Shown here piece by piece: positions 46,893 to 59,300 of a stretch of DNA of 64,000 bases. Source of the stretch: Congeria kusceri (lineage: Eukaryota > Mollusca > Bivalvia > Myida > Dreissenidae). The stretch spans positions 45,160,843-45,224,842 of the forward strand of contig CM051038.1 of the NCBI GenBank assembly GCA_027627225.1, written 5' to 3'. Under the pieces are notes generated by a model, which saw only the letters and a list, made by a program, of their open reading frames with translations, had not been told where the DNA came from and did not search any database. How positions within the stretch are numbered: position 1 is the stretch's first letter; each line of letters opens with the position of its first letter. A program made the translations under genes and the position numbers.

Positions 46893-47006
46893 GTCGGCAC
46901 ATACACTGCTAATGACGGGGTTAGGTATATGTCGGCACATACACTGCTAATGACGGGGCTAGGTATATGTCGGCACATACACCGCTAATGACCTGGCTAG
47001 GTATAT
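46893..47006. repeat. 38-bp triplication carrying the MRH exon 3 donor, copy 1
   Basis: GTCGGCACATACACTGCTAA starts at 46893, 46931 and 46969. Each unit contains exon-3 coding sequence ([10 protein letters not shown]) and ends in a GTTAGGTATAT or GCTAGGTATAT donor. The third copy has three to four substitutions. Confidence 0.92.
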
Positions 47007-47810
47007 TAACCAAATGTGATCAAGGACGATGGCTATAGTCCGGTAACAGAAGTGTCATCTTTAGCTGAAATAACCTTAACATCATTTGTTCTTTACCTGT
47101 TATTGTGCCATGCGTTTATTATTACCAAATGTATGAGTAACCATGAATGAAAATGGATGTACTATTAGTACATTGTTAGTTACCGCTCTCGTATGGTATG
47201 AAACTACCGAGGGTCTATATCCCATACATCCTCAGTTACTAACAGTATAACGAATATATCTCACCGACTACCTTTCACAGGTTTCTTTTAATTGAAATTG
47301 ATATTATTTGAAAATTAACGAAAGAAACACTTACAAAATAAGACGAAAACAAATAAAATGACATAACGAAATAAACAAAATGACGTCAATGGACTGCGTC
47401 ATTAGACTTCTATGGGGTATTGTGACCGCTCTTAGCCAATAGAATTGCTTCACTTATGTAGGAGGTGAGATATGCACATATATGTTTATATATCCGATTT
47501 TATCTCATTACAATACATGGAACTATTAACAAACTAACTTAAGATAATCTTCGATGTTTATGGTCCCATTTTTTATAGCCGTTAAGGAAAATCGTAACTG
47601 ATAGAATTACCTATATGAAACTAAATATTTCAAATTCACTAAAATAAGACACATGTTTGATTAGTTACCCAGAAAAAACGTATATGCAAATAAATTATTA
47701 AATGCGTAATGGAATTGTTTTAAATGTTATTCATTTGAATGATATATTCATTTTTATTAATATATATTTTAAATTGCAAAGGCTTACGTAATCCATGCTG
47801 ACAGATTACT
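47007..47810. other. Start of MRH intron 3 in copy 1, cut by the duplication
   Basis: Non-coding. TGTTAGTTACCGCTCTCGTAT pairs loosely with TACATCCTCAGTTACTAACA (47183-47248), perhaps another foldback. Confidence 0.5.
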
Positions 47811-47816
47811 GGAAAA
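47811..47816. other. Duplication junction, GGAAAA
   Basis: Six bases between the end of copy 1 and the start of copy 2. The left boundary of copy 1 is preceded by GG (CGCGG|AATATT), so the junction can also be read as GG plus four extra A. Confidence 0.85.
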
Positions 47817-47977
47817 AATATTGATACCATTTGTAAAATATCGATGTGTCTGTTATTAATTCACAAATCAACAAGTGGTTAAGCTGATTACTTCTCAGAC
47901 AAGTATAATGTCGGTTGAAGATTTCTGGAAAGGTCAATGACAGCCGACGTATTCTCTTTTATTGCTGTTTAATTTGA

Positions 47978-48268
47978 ATTGCGATGCTATGAGGTTAATT
48001 ATTTACACTTACATGTTTTGTGAATAATTCTGGGCCAAGTGTAAGGTTCGTGCTCACGTAAACCGGTTTTAACTCCCAATGCTTTGCATTGACCGTTCCA
48101 AGGCAGTGACCCAGTTTTATTTTTCATGTGTGTTTTGTGTTTGCTATGTGTTTTTGTGATGTGCTGTGTATTTTTTTTGGCAATTTATCACTTGCCATAA
48201 ATAAAGGTCCTCGGGCTGCTAATAAGAGTTTTCTCCAGCTGTCGCAACTTTATCTTCAATGTCTGTAT
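47978..48268. repeat. Dispersed repeat D (duplication copy 2)
   Basis: Same as 34040-34330. Confidence 0.65.
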
Positions 48269-48348
48269 TAATTATAAATTGCGGATGTCATCAGCATTGT
48301 TTCTCCTTTTAGTACTCTCGAAGTGAATATTGCAGGAGGTAAATATAT

Positions 48349-48500
48349 TATACCGTGTTCACATCTGCTAATCCAGTTCAAGATTAGTCGGGTCCTAATT
48401 GGTGGCCAAGATAAAAACTCACCAAAAATAATCAAGCTTAAAAAAATCTACATTACTTCAAATTGTTCTAGGATTACAAGTTATTATGAACACGGTATAA
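48349..48500. repeat. Small TIR element (duplication copy 2)
   Basis: Same as 34411-34562. Confidence 0.55.
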
Positions 48501-48864
48501 AATAATGAAACATTAGCTCATCAGCAGCAGAGAAACTGAATATGATAACATTTGTCAAACACGAACATAGAAAATACTAGGTTAGTGTTGAATAAAGATA
48601 AGTTTATTTAGCGAGGCTTAGAAAACATGAACCACGAGCCTTGTCACGTAAATACGTAATAATTGAATAATATATTTGTCACGATGACATACTTTACATT
48701 TGCTATCGCGTAAATGAGCAAAATAATAATTCCCAAATAAACTATCCATTACTTTTATACGGCTATGATACACATTTTTATTTGATGCTATGCGGTAAAT
48801 AAGTGGAGAATACCAGTGAATGATCATTATTTATCGTTCAAAAGCATGAAATAAAAAGAAAACG

Positions 48865-49008
48865 TGTTTAATACAGTGTAAGATCGTATTTTATTTCATT
48901 CGTGGTCATAGAAACTAGATATTTTCACTCATGGCTGCGCGATTCGTGAATACATTGTTTCTATGACAACTCATGAAATAAAAAACGATCTTACACTGCA
49001 TTAAACAA
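48865..49008. repeat. Hairpin MITE, 'CACTCGTGGC' family (duplication copy 2)
   Basis: Same as 34927-35070. Confidence 0.8.
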
Positions 49009-50310
49009 ATATCCTCTATGACATGGTCTCACTTAACACGAATACTTAGACATTTGTGATCGATATCACTTGAAGGCAATTTAATGTTGTTGTTTTTTTT
49101 TCTCTTTCTTTGAGCAAAATATACTTCTTAATGAAATAAAAAATAAAACTGTGAACTCTTTACGTCAACTACGCTTGTACTTTACATTGACGTATTCTTT
49201 AAAGTAGTTACATTACCGTGCTTAAAGTATTTGTAATGTGGCAGACTTTATTAACATAGGAATAAAAAGACCTGAAACGTCTTGATCCAAAGAAGAATGG
49301 CAAAAGATATTATAATATATTCAAGTTACCAATTAGCCTTCCTCTTTTATGAAATATAGATGAATGGTAAAATCAACGTTACGGACACGATATTCTAATA
49401 TGTAAAAAAACTCCTCGAAAGGTCATTACTTTTTCCCAACTCCTTCTCACACTTGATATATGCAAAAGTGCTACAATATACATATACAGGTCAAACTGAC
49501 CTCAAAATTGTGTGGGATATAAGCTTTCATTTTTACGTTATACAATAAATGACCATTTTACACAAAATATTTGTAAATTACAAAAACAATAGTTTTTTTT
49601 TATTGAAAATGCATTAATTTATAAATTGTTGCAGTGACCGTTCCGTTCCTGTGACCTAAGTTGTAACCAGGTTTGTTCTTACTTGTTTTTTTTTAGCTGA
49701 GTACAAATTTAAACGACAAAAGGGCAATTACCTCAAATAAAGTAGTTAAAAGACGTCTTTCTTCTGTTTCTTCCATTCAACAATTAAGAATTAATTGTGG
49801 ATGCTTTTCCAGTCCTGCACATATATGGGCTTTTACATACACGCGAAACACCTACTCTTACGAAAACCAAATACAACCGCACTTGTATGTATGTCAGACA
49901 TTTCTGATGATGACTTGGATGAAATGAGGTGGTCAGTACAAATGTTCTAACATGCGTGTAGAACAAAATAATACTGATGGTCACAAAAGGTTCAGTTCAA
50001 GATAATGTGCCTACATTGCAAAAAAACTGATTTTTATCGTTTTATTGAATTGTTGCATTACGACAGATGCAAAAATATAATACGTTCGGCTAACTTAATT
50101 TATTAAGATACATTTTAAAATTTATTTTATATATAAGATCAGATGCTATGGCTGCCTCGCCTCTATCCACTGATGCTTTAAAAAACGGAAACAAACTAGT
50201 TAGAGTTTCAAAACAACATTTAATTATGTTTTATTGTTACCAAAAAATAATCAACATCAAATTAGAGCATATATACATACGCACGAGTATTGTTAAGATA
50301 CTGTTCGGTG
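49009..50310. other. Region 3' of the second GPCR, non-coding
   Basis: Identical to 35071-36372 as far as compared; no gene. Confidence 0.45.
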
Positions 50311-51375
50311 TTATGTTACATGTGATGTATTTCTCTGCACCGGCTGTAACGACTCCATTTGAACAGATAACGTTCGTGTGGAGATTTCTTTATTACAGAA
50401 ACACGTCTTCAATAATCGACGAAACATCGAACAATACCTAATGTACAACACAAAGTTTATTGAGAAACTGAGATAACACATTAATTGAAATAACACATGA
50501 ATAGTTACGTTCTCGTTTCTTTCCAATATGTCGTCTTGCCCAAGCCTTTTTACCATTCTGTGATACCTTAAGGAATGGTTCGGTACATTCAGCACAAAAA
50601 ATGTGATTGTGACCGTTGTTAACAGTTTGGTAATCCGCACCACCGGAACAAACGGTTTCGTAACTGACGCATTCCTATTGCCAGATGAGTTCAAATACTG
50701 TCTGCGCATGCGCAATATAGGTATCACCTTAATTAGCACACTTGTTAACAGAAAACACATTACAATTGTAGGTAATATGAAAGTAAAAATCGAGTCAATG
50801 TGAACCAAAACTATAACTAAAATTGATACCGTGTAGCTGTTCGTACAGCTGTCCTGAGGTACCCACATTAAAGGCAGGTATGTAAGTATAGCAATCGCGG
50901 TGATCACGCAAGTTGTGAGGGCAGTGTTACCAGGGTGACACAACCTCTTTGAAAGAAACGGGTAAGCTATCAACAGGTAATTTACGAAAGTTACCACAAC
51001 CGAAAGCCACACGGACAGAAACGAACAGACGTACGTGACGAAAACGATGGCTTTGCACATCCCGTCAACGAGACTTAGGCGTAGTGCGAACGTACCGGAT
51101 ACCCACGTTAGCATCAAAGTGACGAGGAAGCCGCTGTCACTGGCGCCACGCACGGCCAGATAGAAGGTGCAAGGCATCGATCGCAGAGGACGTCGTAGAA
51201 ACGTACCCGTAGAAAGAACGTTACCCAATATGCCTGCTATGCAGATAAATGGAACAATATATTGTTCAACCAACATTATTGTCGTCTTTTTATGCACACT
51301 TAAACGCCCATTTTCGTATGCAGGTAGCATTTCGTCCGTATCCAACGCTGTTGTATTCCATGAGCCGTTTTGCAT
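50311..51375 (-). CDS. Rhodopsin-class 7TM receptor, duplication copy 2
   Basis: Predicted protein identical over all 354 residues to that at 36373-37437, including the altered VNY (DRY) and INFVLY (NPxxY) motifs. Its flanks (at least 2.7 kb upstream and over 2.4 kb downstream) are duplicated too, so it should carry the same promoter. Both copies are intact, with no sign of decay. Sequence alone cannot tell whether both are expressed, or whether the second copy exists in the animal rather than in the assembly. Confidence 0.88.
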   Translation of the reverse strand: MQNGSWNTTALDTDEMLPAYENGRLSVHKKTTIMLVEQYIVPFICIAGILGNVLSTGTFLRRPLRSMPCTFYLAVRGASDSGFLVTLMLTWVSGTFALRLSLVDGMCKAIVFVTYVCSFLSVWLSVVVTFVNYLLIAYPFLSKRLCHPGNTALTTCVITAIAILTYLPLMWVPQDSCTNSYTVSILVIVLVHIDSIFTFILPTIVMCFLLTSVLIKVIPILRMRRQYLNSSGNRNASVTKPFVPVVRITKLLTTVTITFFVLNVPNHSLRYHRMVKRLGQDDILERNENVTIHVLFQLMCYLSFSINFVLYIRYCSMFRRLLKTCFCNKEISTRTLSVQMESLQPVQRNTSHVT

Positions 51376-54168
51376 TGCGCCTTATCTCCTTTTTAACTCG
51401 AGTTCTTCTCGATCCAAATTATTTATTATTCATTTAATACAATTATTTTCATTATCCATACTATATTATGCTTCATTAACTAACCAAGCGACTATCGTTT
51501 TCGACTTTTATACACACTATTAAACTGCATTAGGCTGTAGTAAAACACATGTCGCTATTGCCAGACCTATTGTGACACAACATTCACTAGAACTGCAAGA
51601 TACTTGTTGAACAGACTGATAGATAGAGATATATTTTGCAAATAGTATCATTTTACCAATACTCCATGGTAAGCGGAAATTGTAATACCACTTCAAAATG
51701 TTATACGTACTGCCAGAAAATTGCCTAGTATGTCATTTTGTTTGAATTTGTAAGACAAATGTTACTTGTTTGTATCTTCTATGGCGGGTATATTGACTTA
51801 GTGATCGCAGTGAAATAAACATTACTTTTTGTTAATGCTGTAATTAAACAAACACACACGGTCTAATGACGTCCATTTTTGTTGTGTCGTGGCATCATTT
51901 TATGATTTTCGTGTATTTAGTATGTTCCTTTCGTTTATTTTAAAAAAAGACAGATGATGGAAAACATAAAAATAGGTAAGTGACGATAACGATCCGTGTA
52001 TATTCTCGTCACCAAAACGTGAAGCACTCGAAAATAGTGTAGTCTGTAATTTGTTTAAAGGAGTTTACAGCAGCTGAAAATATTTGAATAGTAATACAAC
52101 ATAATTTAGATTAATTTTAAAGTGTTTTATAATGCTTTTCAACATGTATGTGTGTTTAAAAATAAAACTTCTGATGAACTGTTAATGAAACGCGAGTATT
52201 TAGAGAGTATTTAAATCCCGAAATAATTTTCAAAAGAACGCTTTTTAAGACGCATACATATAATAGGCATGACTTCAGAAGTTTAACATTTACACATTTT
52301 GTTTTACAAAAAGTAATACTACGTTAATAACTTTATAATATGTGGTTTCCAATTTAAATATCCGTTGTCACACTGAATAACATATAATTTTAATAATATT
52401 GTTTTCTCCAAAATATTTTCGCATTTTAAAATATAAATTAAATTGCAAAGAACTTGCTATATAGAATTGCATTACAAGTGGTTATTGCTTTCTTTTATCA
52501 GCCGCTTACACCTTTAAAGGTGGACTGCTTCAATATCCGTAGACTTAGTACAATCTCATACCTCACAGGAATAATTCAAAATAGGTCCCACTGAGAGTGT
52601 AACACTAACAATGTACAAGAACATATTCATACAGAGATATAATTTACATATTACCACACTGCATTTTAACAAACACCAGTAGATTATTGTGAAGTCGGTA
52701 CAGCAAATGTGTTGATATCTGAATATCTAATTTTCCACTTCAAACACATTTGTTATGAAATTCACAAGATTTTATTGAGATACGAGACTCGCATTGGCTT
52801 TACCAAGGTTAGAAAGAGTTACTTTCTATGTTTCTCGTGATTGGCAATTAGACCATGATATTCTTATTAGTTCAGTTAATTAGCGATTAAATAGGAAGTT
52901 ACTTCGCCGTTAATGACATTTAATGTTGATGCTCAGTTATCTACAACAAAGTATACAAGAAAAACAGTGATGCAAAGCATCAAAGAGCGCCGTAAGATAT
53001 CTACGAAGAAGGCAAATGATTTTAAGATCTTGCCATAAATAAATGTTCAGTGATGTGACCAAGTTAAAACACTTGATACTTTATGAATAGCTTTCAGAAC
53101 AAACTTTATTTGCAGTAAATATACTATTCATACTATGAGAAAGAAATTTATACAAACATCTGTTACAGGTCTTTTTATCACGAGTGTATACGCTATGGTG
53201 ACCAGTGTTAAATTATGGAGACGCTATATAATTTGACAAAGGAATTGTTTATTATAATAATGACACTATAAAAAAGGAATATACAAACATTGCAGCAATT
53301 TTTTTCATTATTGAATATTGTTTGTCGTGGCTTCATTAACGGCCATTAACGTTTCAAATTATCAAAGGAAATAATCACCGCTCCTACAATAAACTTCCTT
53401 TCAGAGTGATCACATATAGACGCCGCGCACATACTAATATGCTGTAAATATATTCCTTCCTCCTTATGTTGGAAACATTTACAGCAGTCTTATCCAGAGT
53501 TATTTGATATTTATGTAGAACTTGTTGTAGGCTAGAAGCGTTGTGTATGCGATATTGCTAAATAAATGTTGTTTTTGCCGTTGTTGATATTGCATTATAT
53601 TTTAAGTTGACGGTCAGGTTCGAATGCATATATATTTGGTTTTTCATACGTTATCTGTTTATGTTTTCGTGTTTTTTTCCTATCTGATTGAATGCCATGT
53701 TCTCCTCTAAATGTATAAATGTCTCCATTCATCGGGTCATCAGTGGAGATATTAGTAACATAATATCTTCTTCATGTTATTAATGAACCAATACACCAAC
53801 TTTTCCGAGACATACTTTTCTATACTTATAAACGACTCGTTCGTTGTGTATTCCATATAAAGCTCTAATACTGACCAATTAGTTGATTCTATAAGTAAAT
53901 ATGAACATACCTACTATCTAATTATAGTATTTCTGAAATAAATTGGAACACGTTTTCGGCGATCTTAGTAGACATTTCAAGTTTTGCCCATCGTATTTAA
54001 AGGCACACACACAATGTATTACACACACAATGCTGCAAGGTGAGACAGCCATTAATATTTTGATTAGGCGTTTACAAACATATAAAATAAAAATGTATGA
54101 CCAAAAACCTATTTTACATTTTCTTAAAACAACTGGTATTGTACGATTGTATTGATCTGGCACTCAAG
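51376..54168. other. Region 5' of the second GPCR, non-coding
   Basis: Identical to 37438-40230 as far as compared; no gene. Confidence 0.45.
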
Positions 54169-54911
54169 AATACCGTAATTACTCTGTATGTTGGGACACT
54201 AAATGTTGGGACAACCCTAAAATTTGATGAAATAATTATTTTTTTGTGACTTAATTTTGGGACACTTTGAAAATATGATTTTTTCCATGTTTCTAAATTT
54301 TAGGATAGTGTTTCTTTTTCAAATTTCTCATAGTGTTTGTCAGTTTCAACTAACGTTCAGCCTGCAACTAAGTTGCCAGATTAACTGTTGTTACAAGTTA
54401 TATAAACTGTCAAAGTTGGGAGTGAATACTCCATGTATCGTTATTTAGTGGCAGATGGCCCCCATCAATGAAACCCCTTGTCAGTGTTCATAAATTTCTA
54501 GCCTCGGGCAATAAATCTTGCAAACTAGCTGTTGATATTATCAACTGCAATTTGATTGTTTCATAGACTACGATTTAAATATGCACCAGTTATTTTATTG
54601 AACCTTACGAATAATGTATTTGCAGTTCATTTAATAATATAAGTATTTCCAACATAGGTGTTTTAAACAATTTTGTTATAACTGAAATTGACAAAAAAAT
54701 ATAGTTTCCATTCTTATTAATTGAAGGTGCTTTATAACGATGTTTAAAATTGGAATTGTTAAATTTTGGTTGCTTTATAGCTTCTAAATATTGCTTCTAA
54801 ATATTGGGACACATTTAAAGAAATTATTTATTTCTGCTTCTAAAAATTGGGACAGCAAAAAAACAACAAACTATTTTTAAGTGTCCCAACGTATAGAGTA
54901 CATACGGTATT
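54169..54911. mobile_element. 'TTGGGACA' DNA transposon (duplication copy 2)
   Basis: Same as 40231-40973. Confidence 0.82.
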
Positions 54912-54974
54912 CTTTTTATGTTCGTAAATCTACTAACCCAGATTGGAGACTTAGACACGTTACTCCGTTACAGT

Positions 54975-55047
54975 TGATACTGTAGTGCAGTGGTAAGTAC
55001 GCCAAATTTGTAAGCGTCATGTTTTGGGTTCGATTCCCAGAACAGGT
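54975..55047 (+). repeat. tRNA-derived element (duplication copy 2)
   Basis: Same as 41037-41109: A and B boxes without a complete cloverleaf. Confidence 0.6.
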
Positions 55048-55122
55048 ACTTTCAATTTTCAGAGAAATTAATGGCGCGAGATTTGTAAGCTCCATCGTAC
55101 GAGATTAAAAAAACTCAGCAGT

Positions 55123-55258
55123 AACAACGGACATGAGGTTCTTCGCCTGCCACCCTATTACCCCGAACTGAACGCCACTGAGATCATATAAAGTCAGTTA
55201 AAGAACATTGTAGGCAGCAGGAACCTTTCGTTCAGGTTAATAATACTTGTAAATGCAT
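55123..55258 (+). pseudogene. DDE_3-like transposase scrap (duplication copy 2)
   Basis: Same as 41185-41320, with the same internal stop. Confidence 0.65.
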
Positions 55259-56355
55259 AATTAATCAGCTAATTATATCCCAGTTTCAATATAGAGTATA
55301 AATAGAAAAGTCGAAAACTACCGGAGACTAATACGTGCCAGGACAATAAAATGGCACTATATTTGACTAGTTTAAATTTCACTTCATTGTTTACATTTTA
55401 AACACGACGAAACTAACCGGAGTTCTCTGTGTTTTATAAGTTTATCATGCGGTTCGCCGAAAGGTACGATTCGAATTAGGCCGCGTCGCAACGATGACGA
55501 ACTACGTTTTAATGATATTAGTGAACCAAAAAAGAAACTTTCGAAAAGAACACAAGAGATGTACACATATTAATGCATGCAGTTATTGTAAAATCTTTGT
55601 AAAATGGTTCTAATTTGCAAAATTGGCCAGTTAATCCGGTAGATTCATAAGACAAACTTATACAACAGACAGAAGATTTCAGTCATTGACAAATCTATTC
55701 AAACGTTAAAAACTATCTGCATTTAAACTTTACACTTAGCGAAATATTCTCCTTTGGTATTCGTATGTATATATACTATTCAACTAAACTGACAACTTAA
55801 AATTCGATACAAATTTAAATAGTCAACATTCAACTTAAACTACCAGTAGTTTGAAATCAGTGCATGATATGATGTGTCTATTAATAACTGGTTTATATGT
55901 AGTTCAATAAACATATACAAGGCATATGTACTGTCGATAAACAGCTCGCTTTGGCCTGATACGTTTAGTTATATTAATATTTGATAACAAACTGATTGCA
56001 GTTAGGTTCGGTTAACATCTCACATGACTTTATCATATGTTAGTATCAGGCGTATAGTGTACTAAATGAACATTCTTTTAACTAAGATATCTGCCGTTAT
56101 TGCTCTAATGCAATTTATGTGTCCTGAAATTTAATTAAGTTCGCTGGCCATTTGTTACTCGATCACGGACAATAATGGGTGTAATGTAATAAATAAAACA
56201 TAAACGGAACGTTTAATTAACACAAAACACGTACTGTAAATTTATTGACTGCACAAACGCTAAAAGGGAAATGATATAGTAAACTTTACGAAAAAGGGCT
56301 ACTATTTTAGTAGAGAAACATTGTATTCAAAAACTGTTTAGACACAATTAGCACA
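55259..56355. other. Region 5' of the second MRH gene, non-coding
   Basis: Identical to 41321-42417 as far as compared; likely promoter and 5' UTR. Confidence 0.45.
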
Positions 56356-59300
56356 ATGGCAAAATACAAAGTTCTGGCGGCCATTGTTGGTCTTTGTATG
56401 ACAATTATGTTAGCAAGTGCTAAGAAGTGTGTTCAGAACGATCAGTGCTCGTGTACTTTCGACGATGGGAGTGGTAAGGTGGATCTTTCCCGCATTGGAA
56501 TTCAAGATCCGAGAAGTCCGTTGTAAGTACCCGTTGTTCAATAGCAGCAAAGCATCATTCTGCAAAAAGCATCATGCTAAAGTATATTTGTTTTAACATT
56601 CAATGATTATTTTGTTTCAGTTTGCTTAAAAGTTAACTATTTCCGGATGAAGATACGTACAGTTATTTTACGGAGTAGTCCTGAAATTTGAAATTTACTG
56701 GATAGTTTTATTGTTTATATTTAGCATAGAAGTTTACAATGTGAACATTATACAGATATTTCAATGGCATTTGGGAAAAGTCAAATTGTTTTCCTGAAGT
56801 AGAAGGGGGATATTTTTGAACTGTTGCCCCGAGGCCGTCAGGCCGAGGGCAAGAGTTCAAAATTTTGCCCCCGATACTGAAGGAAACAATTTGACTGTTC
56901 TAAAATTGACTTGCCTAATTACGAACCAAAATGTTTGAAATCTGGCCATTTCAAGTGTATATTAAAATCAAGTATGATTAATGTAACATAATATGCTTGA
57001 AATCTGAACTATTCAGGATAATGTTATAATTGTTTGTTTGACTAAGTAGCCTCGTAGGATAACAATTTCAAGAATTAATTTTTATAGCCATTTTATTGGA
57101 TATGTTCCAGATATGGAAATTTCATGATAGTGTGTTTACTCTTATTTTAACTGAACATGCTTAAAATGATACAATTTCTGGATAGTATAATCATTTTATT
57201 ATTAGTCTAACTTATAATTCTTAAAAAACGGATCATTTCTGGATAATGTTTTATGGTTATTTTAATTGTGAATGCTTGATCTTTGACCATTTCAGAATAA
57301 AAGACATTTTTGCTCCTGACAACTACGCCTACTCATTCAACCCCTGCTACCCATTCAACGAAGGAACTTGTCAGAACGCTGCAGTAAGTGCGTTTTACTT
57401 CTAAGTATGATTGTGGTTAAATGTGTATAAACGTTAAGATTATTATATCGCAAAATAAAACTTTAAGTAATGTATTTGATCCTACATTATAAAAACAAAC
57501 AAAAGAAAGATAGTGCTGAATAAATAATGAAGAATTGTGTATGTATGTAGTGATTTTTTTCTTTATTTCATTCGGTCCGGTAAAAGGACTTCTGCCCAAT
57601 GCCCAAATATTGTTAAATATTTCCAACTGGGATGACAAGTCCCAAATAAGAAGTAACATAATCCCAAATATATTAGGAATTTAGGAAATGTGAATCTAAG
57701 TTGTAAATCATCAAATAACTTGTATTGTTATGGAAAAACACCATTAAAATACCGAGTTAATCAAATATGACATTAGCTAAAGTCATTTATCAATGACATT
57801 TAAAAAAAAATCCCAATTGCAAGATTACACCTACGCGAAATTTGTAACTTGATGGATATCGACCAATTCCAAAAGCTGTGAAAAAAATCACTGGTGTTTA
57901 ATGTATTGTTCTCTTTTAGGTCTTGGTTCAGTTCATGTACCAATTTCTATAATGTCAGTAGTAAACACACACCTACAGTTTATTTCATAAAGTATTTATC
58001 AGCGTATTAATATCGTCACACACCAATATAAGATTACATTTCTTGTCTCCAGATCAAACTAAGTTGTGGTACGATAAACAAGGATCCAGTAGGATCACAT
58101 ACACTGACTTAGGATCAAGCCTAAGGATCAAGCCCTGAAAATATACAAAAACAGACAAATATGTACTCGTATAATCATTACATTAACATACTTGAAAGTG
58201 TAATTCATAGTTACACATATGCTATGACGGGCATGCGTCTCGTCGCCCAGATGAATAATTCCTTAAACATTTACGAATTACATTTCATCAGATAGACATG
58301 TACTTATCATTTAAAAAGCAATTAAACATCACATCTTTATAATGCATATACACTATGTACAAATTCTATCACGCACTTACATGCTACAGCACATATCAAC
58401 ATACCAGATGTGGTTTCGACTTAATACACAGTCATTAGACCCCCATTGTTGTGCCTCACGCCAACACTCCCAGACTCGTGTATGTAAAGGATCTGGGCCC
58501 GTATTCACAGAGCACCTTAGGTCGAACTTAAGTAAATATCTTAAATGTATCACATTCCTTAAATCTTTGGTGGTTTTATTACGGGTTTTCTTTTAATAAA
58601 ACGTTTTATACTAGTAAATATTTCTTAGATGTTTAGTATTTTATGCTTCTGTCAACAGAAATCAATGAATGTAACATACAAATAAAACGATCTGAATTTT
58701 TCACATAAGTACATCTTAAGTTAAGCTTTGACTTTGTGAATACCAGCCCAGGCAATATTATAATTATGGTGAAAGATGATTAATATTGACTTTCTGTACC
58801 AACGAATAAAATTAATTCTACATACAACAATATTCAGCTCGGTCAAAAATGGCTGCTAACACATTGACTGCCCAGAACACAATTAATGCAGGATTTAAGA
58901 AGTGAGGGAAAATGCCACCTGACTAAACAGGTTTCACAATTAGTCAACTTTGACAATTGGTCAGTAATGTCAAAGGAAGATAACTTACTAATCTGTCTGT
59001 TAGTCAATAAATGCTTTTTATGTGGTATGTAATAAGAGCTCATTGCAGGTGGAGACCCTTGTTTTATGTTCATTGATTGACATAGTTATAATGCATTGCA
59101 TAGTTAACAACACATACTACGTTTAATTAATGCACGAGAAAGGGAACATCTTGGGTCAATTCAAGAAGTCGAAATAATGCTTGAACTAGGACATCAATTA
59201 TGGACCAGTATTCATAAAGATCCCATAGAAGATGTAACTTGATATTAACTTCAATGAACAATTCAGATCAACATATATTTTTGAAATACAATGGTATGTG

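Larger units (their letters stand above)
42418..46924 (+). pseudogene. MRH-domain membrane protein gene, 3'-truncated copy (exons 1-3 only)
   Basis: Exons 42418-42584 (signal peptide [18 protein letters not shown], then [14 protein letters not shown]), 43358-43445 ([20 protein letters not shown]) and 46806-46924 ([34 protein letters not shown]). Splice sites are GT..AG and the phases join: exon 1 leaves two bases, exon 2 starts with one, exon 2 to 3 is phase 0, exon 3 leaves two. These encode about the first half of a mannose-6-phosphate-receptor-homology domain. The exons for the second half, the CP motif and the membrane span are missing, because the second duplication copy starts at 47817. 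The start codon has a good context (CACAATGGC). It may still be transcribed; see the findings. Confidence 0.8.
33879..47810. repeat. Segmental tandem duplication, copy 1 (13,932 bp)
   Basis: Begins AATATTGATACCATTTG at 33879 and ends CATGCTGACAGATTACT at 47810. It repeats head-to-tail at 47817-61740. Contains a GPCR gene, MRH gene exons 1-3, a tRNA-like repeat, a DDE scrap and several MITEs. In the stretches I compared the copies are identical; the offset changes from 13,938 to 13,930 inside the CCAT array, where copy 2 has two fewer units. Confidence 0.97.

Noticed and set aside
46460..46988. Long open frames of Ile-His-Pro-Ser or Met-Asp-Gly-Trp repeats (also 60339-60880)
   Set aside because: They are translations of the CCAT microsatellite on both strands; the only real coding part is MRH exon 3 at 46806-46924 (60736-60854).
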